In this document: positions 33,995 to 42,580 of the stretch, in pieces
How positions within the stretch are numbered: the first letter of the stretch is position 1
Layout of the letters: every line of letters begins with the position of its first letter
Origin: Mycolicibacterium septicum DSM 44393
Lineage (GTDB): Bacteria > Actinomycetota > Actinomycetes > Mycobacteriales > Mycobacteriaceae
Direction: 5' to 3'
DNA length: 64,000 nt
Assembly (NCBI RefSeq): GCF_000455325.1
Contig: NZ_HG322952.1
Span: forward strand, 556,378 to 620,377
Notes under the pieces: generated by a model
What the model was told of the DNA's origin: nothing
Databases searched by the model: none
What the model saw: the letters and a program-made list of their open reading frames with translations, nothing else
Position numbers and translations under genes: made by a program

Positions 33995-34948
33995 TCAGCG
34001 AGTTCTGTCGACGTCCGACAGGTTGTACGCGAAGGACTTCTGCTGACGCTCCTTCATCTTCTCAAGGCACTCATGGTGTTTTCGCGCGTGATAGGCCAGC
34101 GGGAAGTAGGTGAGCCGGTCGGGCAGGATGCGGTAGGCACCCCGGATGACGGTGTAGATGCGCTGGAGTTGACGCTCCTCGTCATCGCTCCACGTGACAC
34201 CGAGCTTGTCCCGCAACCGCGGCTCGAGCAGCCCGACCACCGACAGATAGTTGAACCGCAGCGCCGGGCGGAGTGCGCGACGGAGCAACGGATGCAACAG
34301 CCTCGGCACAGACGGCGGAAGCTCGACGTTGCCGGTCTGCATGTCCTCGATCAACTGCAGCGCCTGCGGCGTGCCCTCCAGCTTGTCGATCATCGCCTCG
34401 TAGTAGTCGGCCATCTCGGCACGCGTCGTCGGATAGCCGCCCATCGGCACGTGCAGAAGGCGGGCCAGCCGGCGATTGTCCCGCAGCAGCTCGTCCTTTT
34501 CGTCGTCGGTGAAGTCGCGTCCGATCAGCAGCTTGCCGCCGCCTTCGGCGTTGACGATGTAGCCGGTCGCGATCACCCATTGATATGCCTCTGGGTTGAG
34601 CGCACTGATCTGCTTACCGGTCTCGGCGCTCTTCATCGTGATCGGCTGGTGCAGCGCGCGCACCCGGTTCCCTTCGGCGACAGCCTCGGTGCCGCCGTAG
34701 GTCCACCGCAACACCGAGTCGACGCTACGAATGGCGCGTCCACCCGGATCCCCGTGGAACGCAGCGGAATAGCGGCCGGTGATCTCTGCGATGACGGGGT
34801 GCATCGCCTGCATCATGAACGCCGCCCCGTCGACGATGAGGAACGTCCACCGGCCGGTGTGCTCCCCCGTCAGCGAGTCGAGCGGAACGAGTTCGATTTC
34901 GGCGGATTCGTCGACGGCCGGGCTGGATACGTCCGTTGTAGCGGTCAT
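33995..34948 (-). CDS. MpaB-like oxygenase / DUF2236 family protein
   Basis: The ATG at 34948 is preceded by AAGGAGGT with ideal spacing and gives 317 residues. The protein matches DUF2236, the family of latex-clearing-protein-like and ER-bound MpaB oxygenases, which hold a heme. Recognisable parts are FMMQAMHPVIAEI (with a His near residue 46), SAAFHGDPGGRAIRS, TYGGTEAVAEGN-R, and the C-terminal LAYHARKHHE. The role in mycobacteria is unknown; oxidative cleavage or hydroxylation of lipophilic compounds is likely. A TetR gene is divergent, 83 bases away, and probably controls it. Confidence 0.85.
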   Translation of the reverse strand: MTATTDVSSPAVDESAEIELVPLDSLTGEHTGRWTFLIVDGAAFMMQAMHPVIAEITGRYSAAFHGDPGGRAIRSVDSVLRWTYGGTEAVAEGNRVRALHQPITMKSAETGKQISALNPEAYQWVIATGYIVNAEGGGKLLIGRDFTDDEKDELLRDNRRLARLLHVPMGGYPTTRAEMADYYEAMIDKLEGTPQALQLIEDMQTGNVELPPSVPRLLHPLLRRALRPALRFNYLSVVGLLEPRLRDKLGVTWSDDEERQLQRIYTVIRGAYRILPDRLTYFPLAYHARKHHECLEKMKERQQKSFAYNLSDVDRTR

Positions 34949-34986
34949 TGCAGCGCACCTCCTTGAGCGTGACGCGACGGTAATCT

Positions 34987-35014
34987 GACCGAAAGGTCGC
35001 ATTCAAGTCGCATT
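34987..35014. promoter_or_regulatory. Candidate operator in the MpaB-like / TetR divergent region
   Basis: The intergenic space holds a 12-base palindrome GACCGAAAGGTC (34987-34998) and a direct repeat GTCGCATT-CAA-GTCGCATT (34996-35014). Either could bind the neighbouring TetR regulator, since it sits between both start codons. The choice between them cannot be made from one sequence. Confidence 0.45.
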
Positions 35015-35031
35015 TGAGCTCGAGGACAGAC

Positions 35032-35655
35032 ATGGAAAGCCGCACTTCAGCGCAGCGCAAGCTCCCCCAGCAGGAGCGTTCTCGTGAGATGGTCGCAAAA
35101 ATTGTTTCGACGGCGGTCAAGATGCTGAGGAAGACCGACCCCGAGCAGATCACCACCAACGCCATTGCGGCGCGGGCCGGGGTCAGCAAGGGATCTATCT
35201 ACCAGTACTTCGCCAACAAGGAAGAACTTCTCCATGCCGCGATCGAGCAGCTCGCCGCCGATCAAGCGCCGGTGATCGAGGAGATGCTCCGCTCCGTCAC
35301 CCTGGAGCAACCGCAGGCGGCGATGCAGGCATCGATCGACATCCTGATCGACTTCACGATCGCCAACCGCAGGTTGATCCGCTATGTCGCCGACCGGCCC
35401 GACTACGCTCGCACGCTGGAAAACGCCTCAGGACTGAACGCAACACTCCTGGCGATGACCACACTGCACATGGCGCACTACCGGGACCAGTACCGCCACG
35501 AACTGAGCCCACGCGCTTTGGCGTGGCTGTTCTTCAACATGGCCGTGGCCACCACGACGCGCTACATCGAAAGTGACGACCCGATCCAGCTGGACGAACT
35601 GCGCAGCGGGCTGAAGTTCGCCTCAGCGGGCCTGCTGGCGGCCGGGCGGCAATAG
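35032..35655 (+). CDS. TetR/AcrR family transcriptional regulator
   Basis: The ATG at 35032 gives 207 residues. The N-terminal helix-turn-helix is typical: EMVAKIVSTAVKMLRK, then ITTNAIAARAGVSKGSIYQYFANKEEL (about residues 42-66). The C-terminal part is a helical ligand-binding domain with no clear ligand pattern. The gene is divergent from the MpaB-like gene, and the 83 bases between contain repeats suitable as an operator. A local regulator of that oxygenase is the best inference. A TTG at 35014 in frame is less likely because GAGG precedes the ATG. Confidence 0.87.
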   Translation: MESRTSAQRKLPQQERSREMVAKIVSTAVKMLRKTDPEQITTNAIAARAGVSKGSIYQYFANKEELLHAAIEQLAADQAPVIEEMLRSVTLEQPQAAMQASIDILIDFTIANRRLIRYVADRPDYARTLENASGLNATLLAMTTLHMAHYRDQYRHELSPRALAWLFFNMAVATTTRYIESDDPIQLDELRSGLKFASAGLLAAGRQ

Positions 35656-35771
35656 CTCGGGCAACAGCGTCGTCGATTTCCACGTCCTGGCTGTTCTCCG
35701 CGGGCGCGCACGACCCTGGCGCAGAAAGCGGTGAGAAGAAACCGGCGCTCACCAGCACACCTTGACGGCCC

Positions 35772-35810
35772 TGTCACTTAGTGACACATTGGAGCTGTCA
35801 CTAAGTGACA
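35772..35810. promoter_or_regulatory. Tandem palindromic operators for the downstream TetR gene
   Basis: Two 15-base palindromes, TGTCACTTAGTGACA (35772-35786) and TGTCACTAAGTGACA (35796-35810), differ only in the central base. They are spaced 24 bases centre to centre. The second ends ten bases before the GTG of the TetR gene. TTGACG at 35762 may be a -35 element, so binding would cover the promoter. This indicates autoregulation and control of the peptidase gene downstream. Confidence 0.82.
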
Positions 35811-35820
35811 AGTTCTGGAG

Positions 35821-36444
35821 GTGAGGGCGATCAGCGACAAGCAGGATCAGGCGCGTCTGGCGGTCTCGCGACACGCCTGCAAGCTGTTCTGGGAGCGTGG
35901 CGTCGCAGGCACCAGCGGTGACGACATCGCCGCGGCCGCAGGGCTTTCCACCCGCACGATCTGGCGCTACTTCCGCGCCAAGGAACGCTGCGTCGAACCG
36001 GTGCTGGAAAAGTCCGCGGACCGGTTCATCGACATTCTGAACCGGTGGCCGCATGAGGTATCACTGGCCGAACACCTTGCCACCGACGGGATTTCACATC
36101 CGATGGCACCCGAGGACGTGCAAGACGAGATCAGCGCCATGCGGATCGCCACCATGACGATGTCCGAGCCGGCCCTGCGTACCGCCTACCTGATGGTGCA
36201 CGACCGAATGGAGCAGGGCTTCATCCCGGTGATCGCCGACCGGCTACACCTGCCCGCCGACGACCTCACCGTCCGTCTGTGCGCGGCTGCTGTCACCGGG
36301 GCGTTCCGAGTCGTCGACGAGGACGTCAGCGTGGCGGTGATCGTCGAGGGCAAGAAGGTCACCGAAGAGCAGGCGCTCGCCCTGATCGACCGGGCGATCC
36401 GCGATGCCACCAACGGGCGGTTGGGCGGACCTGTCGAATCCTGA
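35821..36444 (+). CDS. TetR family transcriptional regulator, probably autoregulated
   Basis: The 207-residue product starts at a GTG that directly abuts GGAG, so the true start may be slightly different or the mRNA may be leaderless. The helix-turn-helix region is ACKLFWERGVAGTSGDDIAAAAGLSTRTIWRYFRAKER (about residues 17-53), with the usual R-T-I-W-R-Y-F recognition helix. The ligand domain is helical with AAVTGAFRVVDEDV. Two palindromic operators lie just upstream. The S9 peptidase gene follows after 46 bases on the same strand, so the two are probably cotranscribed. Confidence 0.88.
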   Translation: MRAISDKQDQARLAVSRHACKLFWERGVAGTSGDDIAAAAGLSTRTIWRYFRAKERCVEPVLEKSADRFIDILNRWPHEVSLAEHLATDGISHPMAPEDVQDEISAMRIATMTMSEPALRTAYLMVHDRMEQGFIPVIADRLHLPADDLTVRLCAAAVTGAFRVVDEDVSVAVIVEGKKVTEEQALALIDRAIRDATNGRLGGPVES

Positions 36445-36490
36445 TCGGCCGCAATCGAAAGAGCTTGTCCGCACCCGCGAAAGGAGCGTC

Positions 36491-38362
36491 ATGGCGTTGC
36501 CCGAACTGATCTCGGTGGAGGATTTCTTCAGCCCACCCGAGCGCGCAGCCGCGAAGATCTCGCCCGACGGAACCAGAATCGCCTACCTGGCGCCGTGGAA
36601 GAACCGCCTCAACGTGTGGGTTCAGGACCTCGACGGCGATGCACCTCCGCGCAGTGTCACCGCCGACGAATTCCGCAGCGTCTACATCTACGCATGGACC
36701 GACGATCCGCGGTGGCTGCTCTACATGCAGGACAACGGCGGTGACGAGAACTTCCATGTGTACCGGATCGACCTGGACAACCCCGATGCTGCCGCAGTGG
36801 ACCTCACGCCGTTTCCGGGAGCCAGAGCGAGTTTCGATCTCGCCAAGGGCCGGCCAGGGAAGGCGATCGTGCAGACCAACAACCGCGATCCCCAGCTGGT
36901 CGACGCGTACGAACTCGACATCGCCACCGGCGAACTCACCCTGCTGGCGAAGAATCCCGGGAACGTCATCACCTGGCTGTGCGCCCCCAACGGTGACCTG
37001 TTCACCAACACGCTGACGGCCGACGGTGACGTCGAGATATCGCAATGGGACTCGGCCACAGCGTCATTGCGCACCATCAAGGTCTACGACGGCACCGACT
37101 ACCCGCTGGGCATCTTCCCTCTGGTCATCTCCCCGGACGGCACCGGCATCTGGTTGGGCTCAAATGAGGGCAGCGACCGTACCCGGCTGGCCCGGCTCGA
37201 TGTGGCGACCGGGGTCGAGACCGAGGTGGACAGCCACCCGACATTCGACCTCGGCAATCAGATGGTGTTGCCGTCACCCTTCATCCTCAGCGAGCGCACG
37301 GGGGAACTGATCGGCGCCCGCTTCTACGGGGATCGCCAGGTGATCCATGCCCTCGACCCGAATTTCGCTGCGGTACTGGAGAATCTGACCCGACTGTCGG
37401 AGGGCGACCTCGCCGGGATCTCGTCCGACGATTCCGGGCAGCGCTGGGTCGTCAACTTCACCCACGACCGCGACCCCGGCGCCACCTACTTCTACGACCA
37501 CACGACCGGCGAGAGCCGGCTGCTGTTCCGGCCATATCCGAATCTGAATTCAGATTCATTGGCACCGATGGTCCCGGTGACCATCCCCTCGCGCGACGGC
37601 CTTGAGCTCCACTCGTATCTGACCCTGCCCGTCGGCGTCGAGCCCACCGACCTGCCGATGGTGCTACTGGTGCACGGTGGACCCTGGTCACGGGATTGCT
37701 GGGGCTTCCAACCCGACGTGCAGATGCTGGCCAACCGCGGATATTCGGTGCTACAGGTCAACTTTCGCGGCTCGACGGGCTACGGCAAGGCCTTCACCAA
37801 AGCCGCGATCGGCGAGTTCGCCGGCAAGATGCACGACGACCTGATCGATGCTGTGGACTGGGCCGTCAAGCAGGGGTACGCCGACCGCGACAAGGTGGCG
37901 ATCTTCGGCGGCTCCTACGGCGGCTACGCCTCTCTGGTCGGGGTGACGTTCACTCCGGACGTCTTCGCCGCGGCGATCGACTACGTCGGCATCTCCAGCC
38001 TGGCCAACTTCATGCGCACACTGCCGAACGTGGCCCGGCCGTTCCTGGCGACCAACTGGCATCTGTACGTCGGGGACCACAACGACCCCGTGCAGGAGGC
38101 CGACATGCTGGCCCGCTCCCCCATCACGAAGGTGGATCAGATCCGCACTCCGCTACTGGTTGTCCAGGGCGCCAACGACTCTCGCGTGGTCCAGGCAGAA
38201 TCCGACAACCTCGTGGAAGCACTGCGCACGCGCGGCGTCGAGGTCGAATACATGGTCAAGGAGGACGAGGGGCACGGATTCCTCAACCCGGACAACCAGA
38301 TCGACATGTACCACGCTGTCGAGCGGTTCCTGGCCGAGCACCTGGGCGGACGCCTTCCCTGA
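36491..38362 (+). CDS. S9 family prolyl oligopeptidase-type serine peptidase
   Basis: The ATG at 36491 follows AAAGGAG and gives 623 residues. The N-terminal 380 residues form a beta-propeller-like region with repeats such as ISPDGTRIAYLAPWKN and VISPDGTGIWLGS. The C-terminal alpha/beta hydrolase domain has the nucleophile in GGSYGG (Ser475), the acid in GANDSR (Asp563) and the base in EGHGF (His595). No signal peptide is visible, so it is cytoplasmic. It would cleave short peptides, likely exo- or dipeptidyl-type, but specificity is unknown. It is downstream of and probably cotranscribed with the autoregulated TetR. Confidence 0.9.
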   Translation: MALPELISVEDFFSPPERAAAKISPDGTRIAYLAPWKNRLNVWVQDLDGDAPPRSVTADEFRSVYIYAWTDDPRWLLYMQDNGGDENFHVYRIDLDNPDAAAVDLTPFPGARASFDLAKGRPGKAIVQTNNRDPQLVDAYELDIATGELTLLAKNPGNVITWLCAPNGDLFTNTLTADGDVEISQWDSATASLRTIKVYDGTDYPLGIFPLVISPDGTGIWLGSNEGSDRTRLARLDVATGVETEVDSHPTFDLGNQMVLPSPFILSERTGELIGARFYGDRQVIHALDPNFAAVLENLTRLSEGDLAGISSDDSGQRWVVNFTHDRDPGATYFYDHTTGESRLLFRPYPNLNSDSLAPMVPVTIPSRDGLELHSYLTLPVGVEPTDLPMVLLVHGGPWSRDCWGFQPDVQMLANRGYSVLQVNFRGSTGYGKAFTKAAIGEFAGKMHDDLIDAVDWAVKQGYADRDKVAIFGGSYGGYASLVGVTFTPDVFAAAIDYVGISSLANFMRTLPNVARPFLATNWHLYVGDHNDPVQEADMLARSPITKVDQIRTPLLVVQGANDSRVVQAESDNLVEALRTRGVEVEYMVKEDEGHGFLNPDNQIDMYHAVERFLAEHLGGRLP

Positions 38363-38377
38363 CGACCGGACGCAAAA

Positions 38378-38405
38378 GCCCCCGAAATCCAGTGATTTCG
38401 GGGGC
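38378..38405. terminator. Bidirectional terminator between S9 peptidase and sucD
   Basis: GCCCCCGAAATC and GATTTCGGGGGC form a perfect 12-base stem with a CAGT loop. It lies between converging genes and is preceded by an A-run on the + strand, which reads as a T-run for the sucD transcript. Confidence 0.85.
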
Positions 38406-38433
38406 CTGAGCGTCTGTGCTCGCGCAGAGAGAC

Positions 38434-39336
38434 TTACAGGTTGGCGAGCAGCTCGCGCGCCTTGGCGGCGGTCTCGGACGGCGTCTTGCCGACCTTCACG
38501 CCGGCGGCCTCCAGGGCCTCCTGCTTGCCGGCCGCGGTGCCCGCGCCGTCGGACACGATGGCGCCGGCGTGGCCCATCGTCTTGCCCTCGGGAGCGGTGA
38601 AGCCCGCCACGTAGCCGACGACCGGCTTGGTGACGTTGGCCTTGATGTAGGCCGCGGCCTTCTCCTCTGCGTCGCCGCCGATCTCACCGATCATCACGAT
38701 CAGCTTGGTCTCGGGATCCTTCTCGAACGCCTCGATGGCGTCGATGTGGGTGGTGCCGATGACCGGGTCGCCGCCGATGCCGATGGCGGTGGAGAAGCCG
38801 AGGTCGCGCAGCTCGTACATCATCTGGTAGGTCAGCGTGCCCGACTTCGACACCAGGCCGATCGGGCCCTTACCGGTGATGTTGTTCGGCGTGATGCCGA
38901 CCAGCGACTCGCCGGGGGTGATGATGCCGGGGCAGTTCGGACCGATGATGCGGGTCTTCTCGCCCTTGTCGACGTTGTAGGCCCACGCATAGGCGCTGTC
39001 CTGCACCGGGATTCCCTCGGTGATGACAACCAGCAGCGGGATCTCGGCGTCGATGGCCTCGATGATGGCGTCCTTGGAGAAAGCCGGCGGCACGAAGGCG
39101 ATCGACACGTCAGCGCCGGTCTCCTTCATGGCCTCGGCGACCGAGGCGAACACGGGCAGCTCGACGTCGTTGCCGTCTTTGTCCTTGTGCGACACGGTGG
39201 TTCCGGCCTTGCGGGCGTTCACGCCGCCGACGACCTGGGTGCCGGCCTTGAGCATCAGAGCGGTGTGCTTGGTGCCCTCACCGCCGGTGATGCCCTGGAC
39301 GATGACCTTGGAGTCCTTGTTCAAAAAGATCGACAT
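38434..39336 (-). CDS. sucD: Succinyl-CoA synthetase alpha subunit
   Basis: The 300-residue protein has the CoA-binding N-terminal region (SKVIVQGITGGEGTKHT), VFASVAEAMKETGADVSIAFVPP, and GPNCPGIITPGE. The active-site His is in GHAGAIVSDGAGTA (His256). It forms the nucleotide-dependent ligase with SucC, converting succinyl-CoA to succinate in the citric acid cycle with substrate-level phosphorylation. The gene is 12 bases downstream of sucC on the same strand. Length and motifs are normal. Confidence 0.97.
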   Translation of the reverse strand: MSIFLNKDSKVIVQGITGGEGTKHTALMLKAGTQVVGGVNARKAGTTVSHKDKDGNDVELPVFASVAEAMKETGADVSIAFVPPAFSKDAIIEAIDAEIPLLVVITEGIPVQDSAYAWAYNVDKGEKTRIIGPNCPGIITPGESLVGITPNNITGKGPIGLVSKSGTLTYQMMYELRDLGFSTAIGIGGDPVIGTTHIDAIEAFEKDPETKLIVMIGEIGGDAEEKAAAYIKANVTKPVVGYVAGFTAPEGKTMGHAGAIVSDGAGTAAGKQEALEAAGVKVGKTPSETAAKARELLANL

Positions 39337-39348
39337 TGCAGCAGTCCC

Positions 39349-40512
39349 TTACTTGTTCGCCAGCTCGGCGGCCTTGTCGGCACCGGCGTCCATGGTCTCG
39401 GCCTGGACAACCAGGGGATGGTTGGCCTCGGCGAGAATCCTCCGGCCCTCTTCGACGTTGTTGCCATCCAGGCGGACGACCAGCGGCTTGTTGGCCTCGT
39501 CGCCGAGGATCTGCAGCGCCTGCACGATGCCGTTGGCCACCGCGTCACAGGCGGTGATGCCGCCGAACACGTTGACGAACACGCTCTTGACCTGGCTGTC
39601 GTTCAGGATGACGTCCAGACCGTTGGCCATGACCTCAGCCGAAGCGCCGCCGCCGATGTCGAGGAAGTTGGCCGGCTTCACGCCGCCGTGCTTCTCGCCC
39701 GCGTAGGCGACCACGTCCAGCGTCGACATGACCAGGCCGGCACCGTTACCGATGATGCCCACCTCGCCGTCGAGCTTGACGTAGTTGAGGTCGTTCTCCT
39801 TCGCCTTGAGCTCGAGGGGATCGGTCGCGTCCTTGTCCTCGAACTCGGCGTGGCCGGGCTGACGGAAGTCGGCGTTGGCGTCCAGGGTGACCTTGCCGTC
39901 CAGGGCCAGGATCTGGTCGTCAGGGGTGCGCACCAGCGGGTTGACCTCAACCAGGGTGGCGTCCTCACCGACGAACACCTCCCACAGCTTCTGGATGGTG
40001 ACGGCCGCGGCGTCGAGCACCTCGGCGGGCAGGTGACCCTGCTCGGCGATCGAGCGCGCGAAGGCCAGATCGACACCCTTGACGGCGTCGACGGGAACCT
40101 TGGCCAGCCGCTCGGGCTTGGTGGCGGCGACTTCCTCGATCTCCATGCCGCCCTCGACCGAGCACATGGCCAGGTAGGTCCGGTTGGAGCGGTCGAGCAG
40201 GAAGGAGATGTAGTACTCCTCGGCGATGTCGCTCGCCTCGGCCACCAGCAACTTTTTGACGACGTGACCCTTGATGTCGAGACCGAGGATGTTGGTCGCG
40301 TGCTCGAGGGCGTCTTCAGGGGTGGCTGCATACTTCACGCCGCCGGCCTTGCCGCGGCCGCCGACCTTCACCTGCGCCTTGATCATCACGGGCTTGCCGA
40401 TTTCGGTGGCGATCGCCTTGGCGTCCTCGGCCGAGTCGGTCACGCGGCCCGGGGTCGTGGGGACGTTGTGCTTGGCGAACAGCTCTTTTGCCTGATATTC
40501 GAAGAGATCCAT
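39349..40512 (-). CDS. sucC: Succinyl-CoA synthetase beta subunit
   Basis: The 387-residue protein has the ATP-grasp start MDLFEYQAKELFAKHNVPTT, then MIKAQVKVGGRGKAGGVK, then LVEVNPLVRTPDDQILALDGK and the nucleotide/phosphate loop region NFLDIGGGASAEVMANGL. It pairs with SucD in the citric acid cycle. The start is the first gene of the sucCD operon. The 272 bases to the divergent M23 gene contain its promoter, and no riboswitch or other leader structure is evident. Confidence 0.97.
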   Translation of the reverse strand: MDLFEYQAKELFAKHNVPTTPGRVTDSAEDAKAIATEIGKPVMIKAQVKVGGRGKAGGVKYAATPEDALEHATNILGLDIKGHVVKKLLVAEASDIAEEYYISFLLDRSNRTYLAMCSVEGGMEIEEVAATKPERLAKVPVDAVKGVDLAFARSIAEQGHLPAEVLDAAAVTIQKLWEVFVGEDATLVEVNPLVRTPDDQILALDGKVTLDANADFRQPGHAEFEDKDATDPLELKAKENDLNYVKLDGEVGIIGNGAGLVMSTLDVVAYAGEKHGGVKPANFLDIGGGASAEVMANGLDVILNDSQVKSVFVNVFGGITACDAVANGIVQALQILGDEANKPLVVRLDGNNVEEGRRILAEANHPLVVQAETMDAGADKAAELANK

Positions 40513-40784
40513 GTGCTTCCTAGATAGGCGTTGTCTGTCTGCGTTGACTTAGAAACTGCCCGGCCTGTACTTGCCGGACGGGCCCGCTGGCACTTTATCC
40601 ACCACCGAGTGATGGATTAGCATCGCCTCCGGCTCATGTGGTAGATCTCACCGCGCATGGGAGGTGATACGGATCACAATCCGGCGCGGAATAGACCTAT
40701 AAGTTGCCACCATCATTGGGATTTGGTTAACGTGCCTCTGGTCCAGATAACGTTCAGGTCACGACGAAGAAGGATTCTCGAGTC

Positions 40785-41852
40785 TTGCCGCAGCATCGTT
40801 CGTCCGCAGCTCCGCGAGGGGTGCCGACGGACGCGCGCCAGCGCAGAAGCCGTGTTTCCCCTGAACAGCTGGACGCCGCCGAGGTCACGGACGTCATCCC
40901 TTTCAGCGCTTTCGAAGCCTTCGACGACCGCTCCGGTGATTCCGGATCTGGCGTTATTCATGCCCCGGAACTCGACGATCTAAACGACACCGACGACTTG
41001 GTGCCCGTCCGCCTTGCCGTCCCCTCACGCTTCCGCCCCGACGCGGGCAGCGAGCGGAGCTCCCGGTACGCCTACCGCGACAGCCACACCGACGTGAGCG
41101 ACGGCGTCGCCGCGACGGACGTGATCAACATGTCCGGCCGCCGCGGTGCCCACCGCAAGGAGCACGCCGGCGCCGTCAAGAGCCGCCTGATGATCGCCGC
41201 CATGGCCGCGGGCGCCACCGCCGCCGGCGCCTACTCGTTGGGTAACCCCACCGAGACCCAGGCCGACGACACCATCCTGGCCTCCGAGGGCACCCACATC
41301 GAAGGTGCCTCCGTCACCGGCTCGGTGGACGGCATGCAGATCGTCTCGGTCTCCTCGACCGCCGACACCTCGGTGCATGCCGAGGAGATCACCAAGGCCG
41401 CCGCCTTCGCCCAGGAACGCGCCGAACGCGAGGCCCGCCTGTCGCGCCCGCTGTTCGTGATGCCCACCAAGGGCTACGTCTGGACCTCGAACTTCGGCTA
41501 CCGCTGGGGCGTGCTGCACGCCGGCATCGACCTGGCGAGTCCGATCGGCACGCCGATCGTGGCTGTCTCCGACGGCGTCGTGATCGCCTCGGGCCCGACC
41601 GCCGGCTACGGCGCCTGGGTCAAGCTGCGCCACGCTGACGGCACCGTCACGCTCTACGGTCACATCAACACCTGGCTCGTCAGCGAGGGCGACCGGGTGA
41701 TGGCCGGCGACCAGATCGCCACGGTCGGAAACCGGGGTTACTCCACCGGTCCCCACCTGCATTTCGAGGTTCTCCAGAACGGCACCAGTCGCATCGATCC
41801 GGTGCCGTGGCTGAACAAGAGAGGTCTCAGCGTCGGCAGCTATGTTGGCTGA
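40785..41852 (+). CDS. M23 (LytM-type) metallopeptidase domain protein, membrane-anchored
   Basis: The 355-residue product starts at TTG with GAAGGA upstream. A polar N-terminal half is followed by a single hydrophobic segment (RLMIAAMAAGATAAGAYSLG, about residues 128-147), so it is exported and anchored. The C-terminal LytM domain has HAGIDLASPIGTPI, TLYGHINTW and GPHLHFEV. The zinc ligands are His and Asp in the first motif and the second His of HLH in the last, so it should be an active peptidoglycan endopeptidase. M. tuberculosis Rv0950c is the likely counterpart. The next gene starts on the base right after its stop. Confidence 0.9.
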   Translation: MPQHRSSAAPRGVPTDARQRRSRVSPEQLDAAEVTDVIPFSAFEAFDDRSGDSGSGVIHAPELDDLNDTDDLVPVRLAVPSRFRPDAGSERSSRYAYRDSHTDVSDGVAATDVINMSGRRGAHRKEHAGAVKSRLMIAAMAAGATAAGAYSLGNPTETQADDTILASEGTHIEGASVTGSVDGMQIVSVSSTADTSVHAEEITKAAAFAQERAEREARLSRPLFVMPTKGYVWTSNFGYRWGVLHAGIDLASPIGTPIVAVSDGVVIASGPTAGYGAWVKLRHADGTVTLYGHINTWLVSEGDRVMAGDQIATVGNRGYSTGPHLHFEVLQNGTSRIDPVPWLNKRGLSVGSYVG

Positions 41853-42542
41853 GTGAGCGACGACCGTCAGTCAGCAGCCGATCACCCGGACGAAGACGAC
41901 GACCGCACCCGCATCATCCGGCGCCAGCCGCAGGAACCGGTGTCGAGTCCCGTACCGGTCGCCGACGAACCCCACACCAGCATCATCCGACGCCATCCCA
42001 CAGGCGCCATTCCCACCGCGGGCAGCGCGGAGCCCCAGACCAGCCTGATCCCCGGTGTCACGGGCGGTGACGCGCAGACGGGCCTCATCGGCAGCGCGGA
42101 GGACGACGTCAGCACGCGCTACGTGCCCCGCGCCCGGCCCGTGGCCATCCCCCGCACCTCCGTGACCATCAACCCCCGCACGGCGATCGTGGCGGCCACC
42201 TTCGCGATCCTCAGCGGCTGGGCCACCGGCGTCATCGCCACCGATCTGATCGCAGGCTGGTGGCGCACCGACCGATTGTTCTGCGTGGCCATCGGTTTCC
42301 TGGCAGCGATCTCGGCTGCAGCAACCATCGGCGGGCTCATCGCTTTGTTGCTGCGGCGGCGCATGGGCCGGCTGCTGGTTATTGTCGGCGCCGTCATCGG
42401 GCTGCTGATCTTCGCCAGTCTGTTCATCGCCGGGGCCCGACTGCACCCGGTGGTCTACGCGATGCCGGCGCTCCCGCTGGCCGCGATCCTGTTCACCGCG
42501 TTGCCCTCGACCGGGCGCTGGAGCGTGCGCGGAGACAAGTAG
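41853..42542 (+). CDS. Membrane protein of unknown function
   Basis: The 229-residue product begins with a GTG directly after the M23 stop, so the two genes are likely coupled. The N-terminal 100 residues are hydrophilic with three repeats of a T-x-x-I-R-R-like pattern (TRIIRRQP, TSIIRRHP, TSLIPGV), a possible phosphorylation or interaction motif. The C-terminal half has four hydrophobic helices including IVAATFAILSGWATGVIATDLIAG. No family is recognised. Location beside an M23 peptidase suggests a cell-wall role, but this is context only. Confidence 0.75.
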   Translation: MSDDRQSAADHPDEDDDRTRIIRRQPQEPVSSPVPVADEPHTSIIRRHPTGAIPTAGSAEPQTSLIPGVTGGDAQTGLIGSAEDDVSTRYVPRARPVAIPRTSVTINPRTAIVAATFAILSGWATGVIATDLIAGWWRTDRLFCVAIGFLAAISAAATIGGLIALLLRRRMGRLLVIVGAVIGLLIFASLFIAGARLHPVVYAMPALPLAAILFTALPSTGRWSVRGDK

Positions 42543-42580
42543 CGTCCGACGCCGCCATTGGGCGCTGTTAGCGTTCCCCT

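Noticed and set aside
40720..40760. Two TAACGT repeats upstream of the M23 peptidase gene, possible MtrA site
   Set aside because: The spacing and sequence do not match a motif I can cite with confidence.
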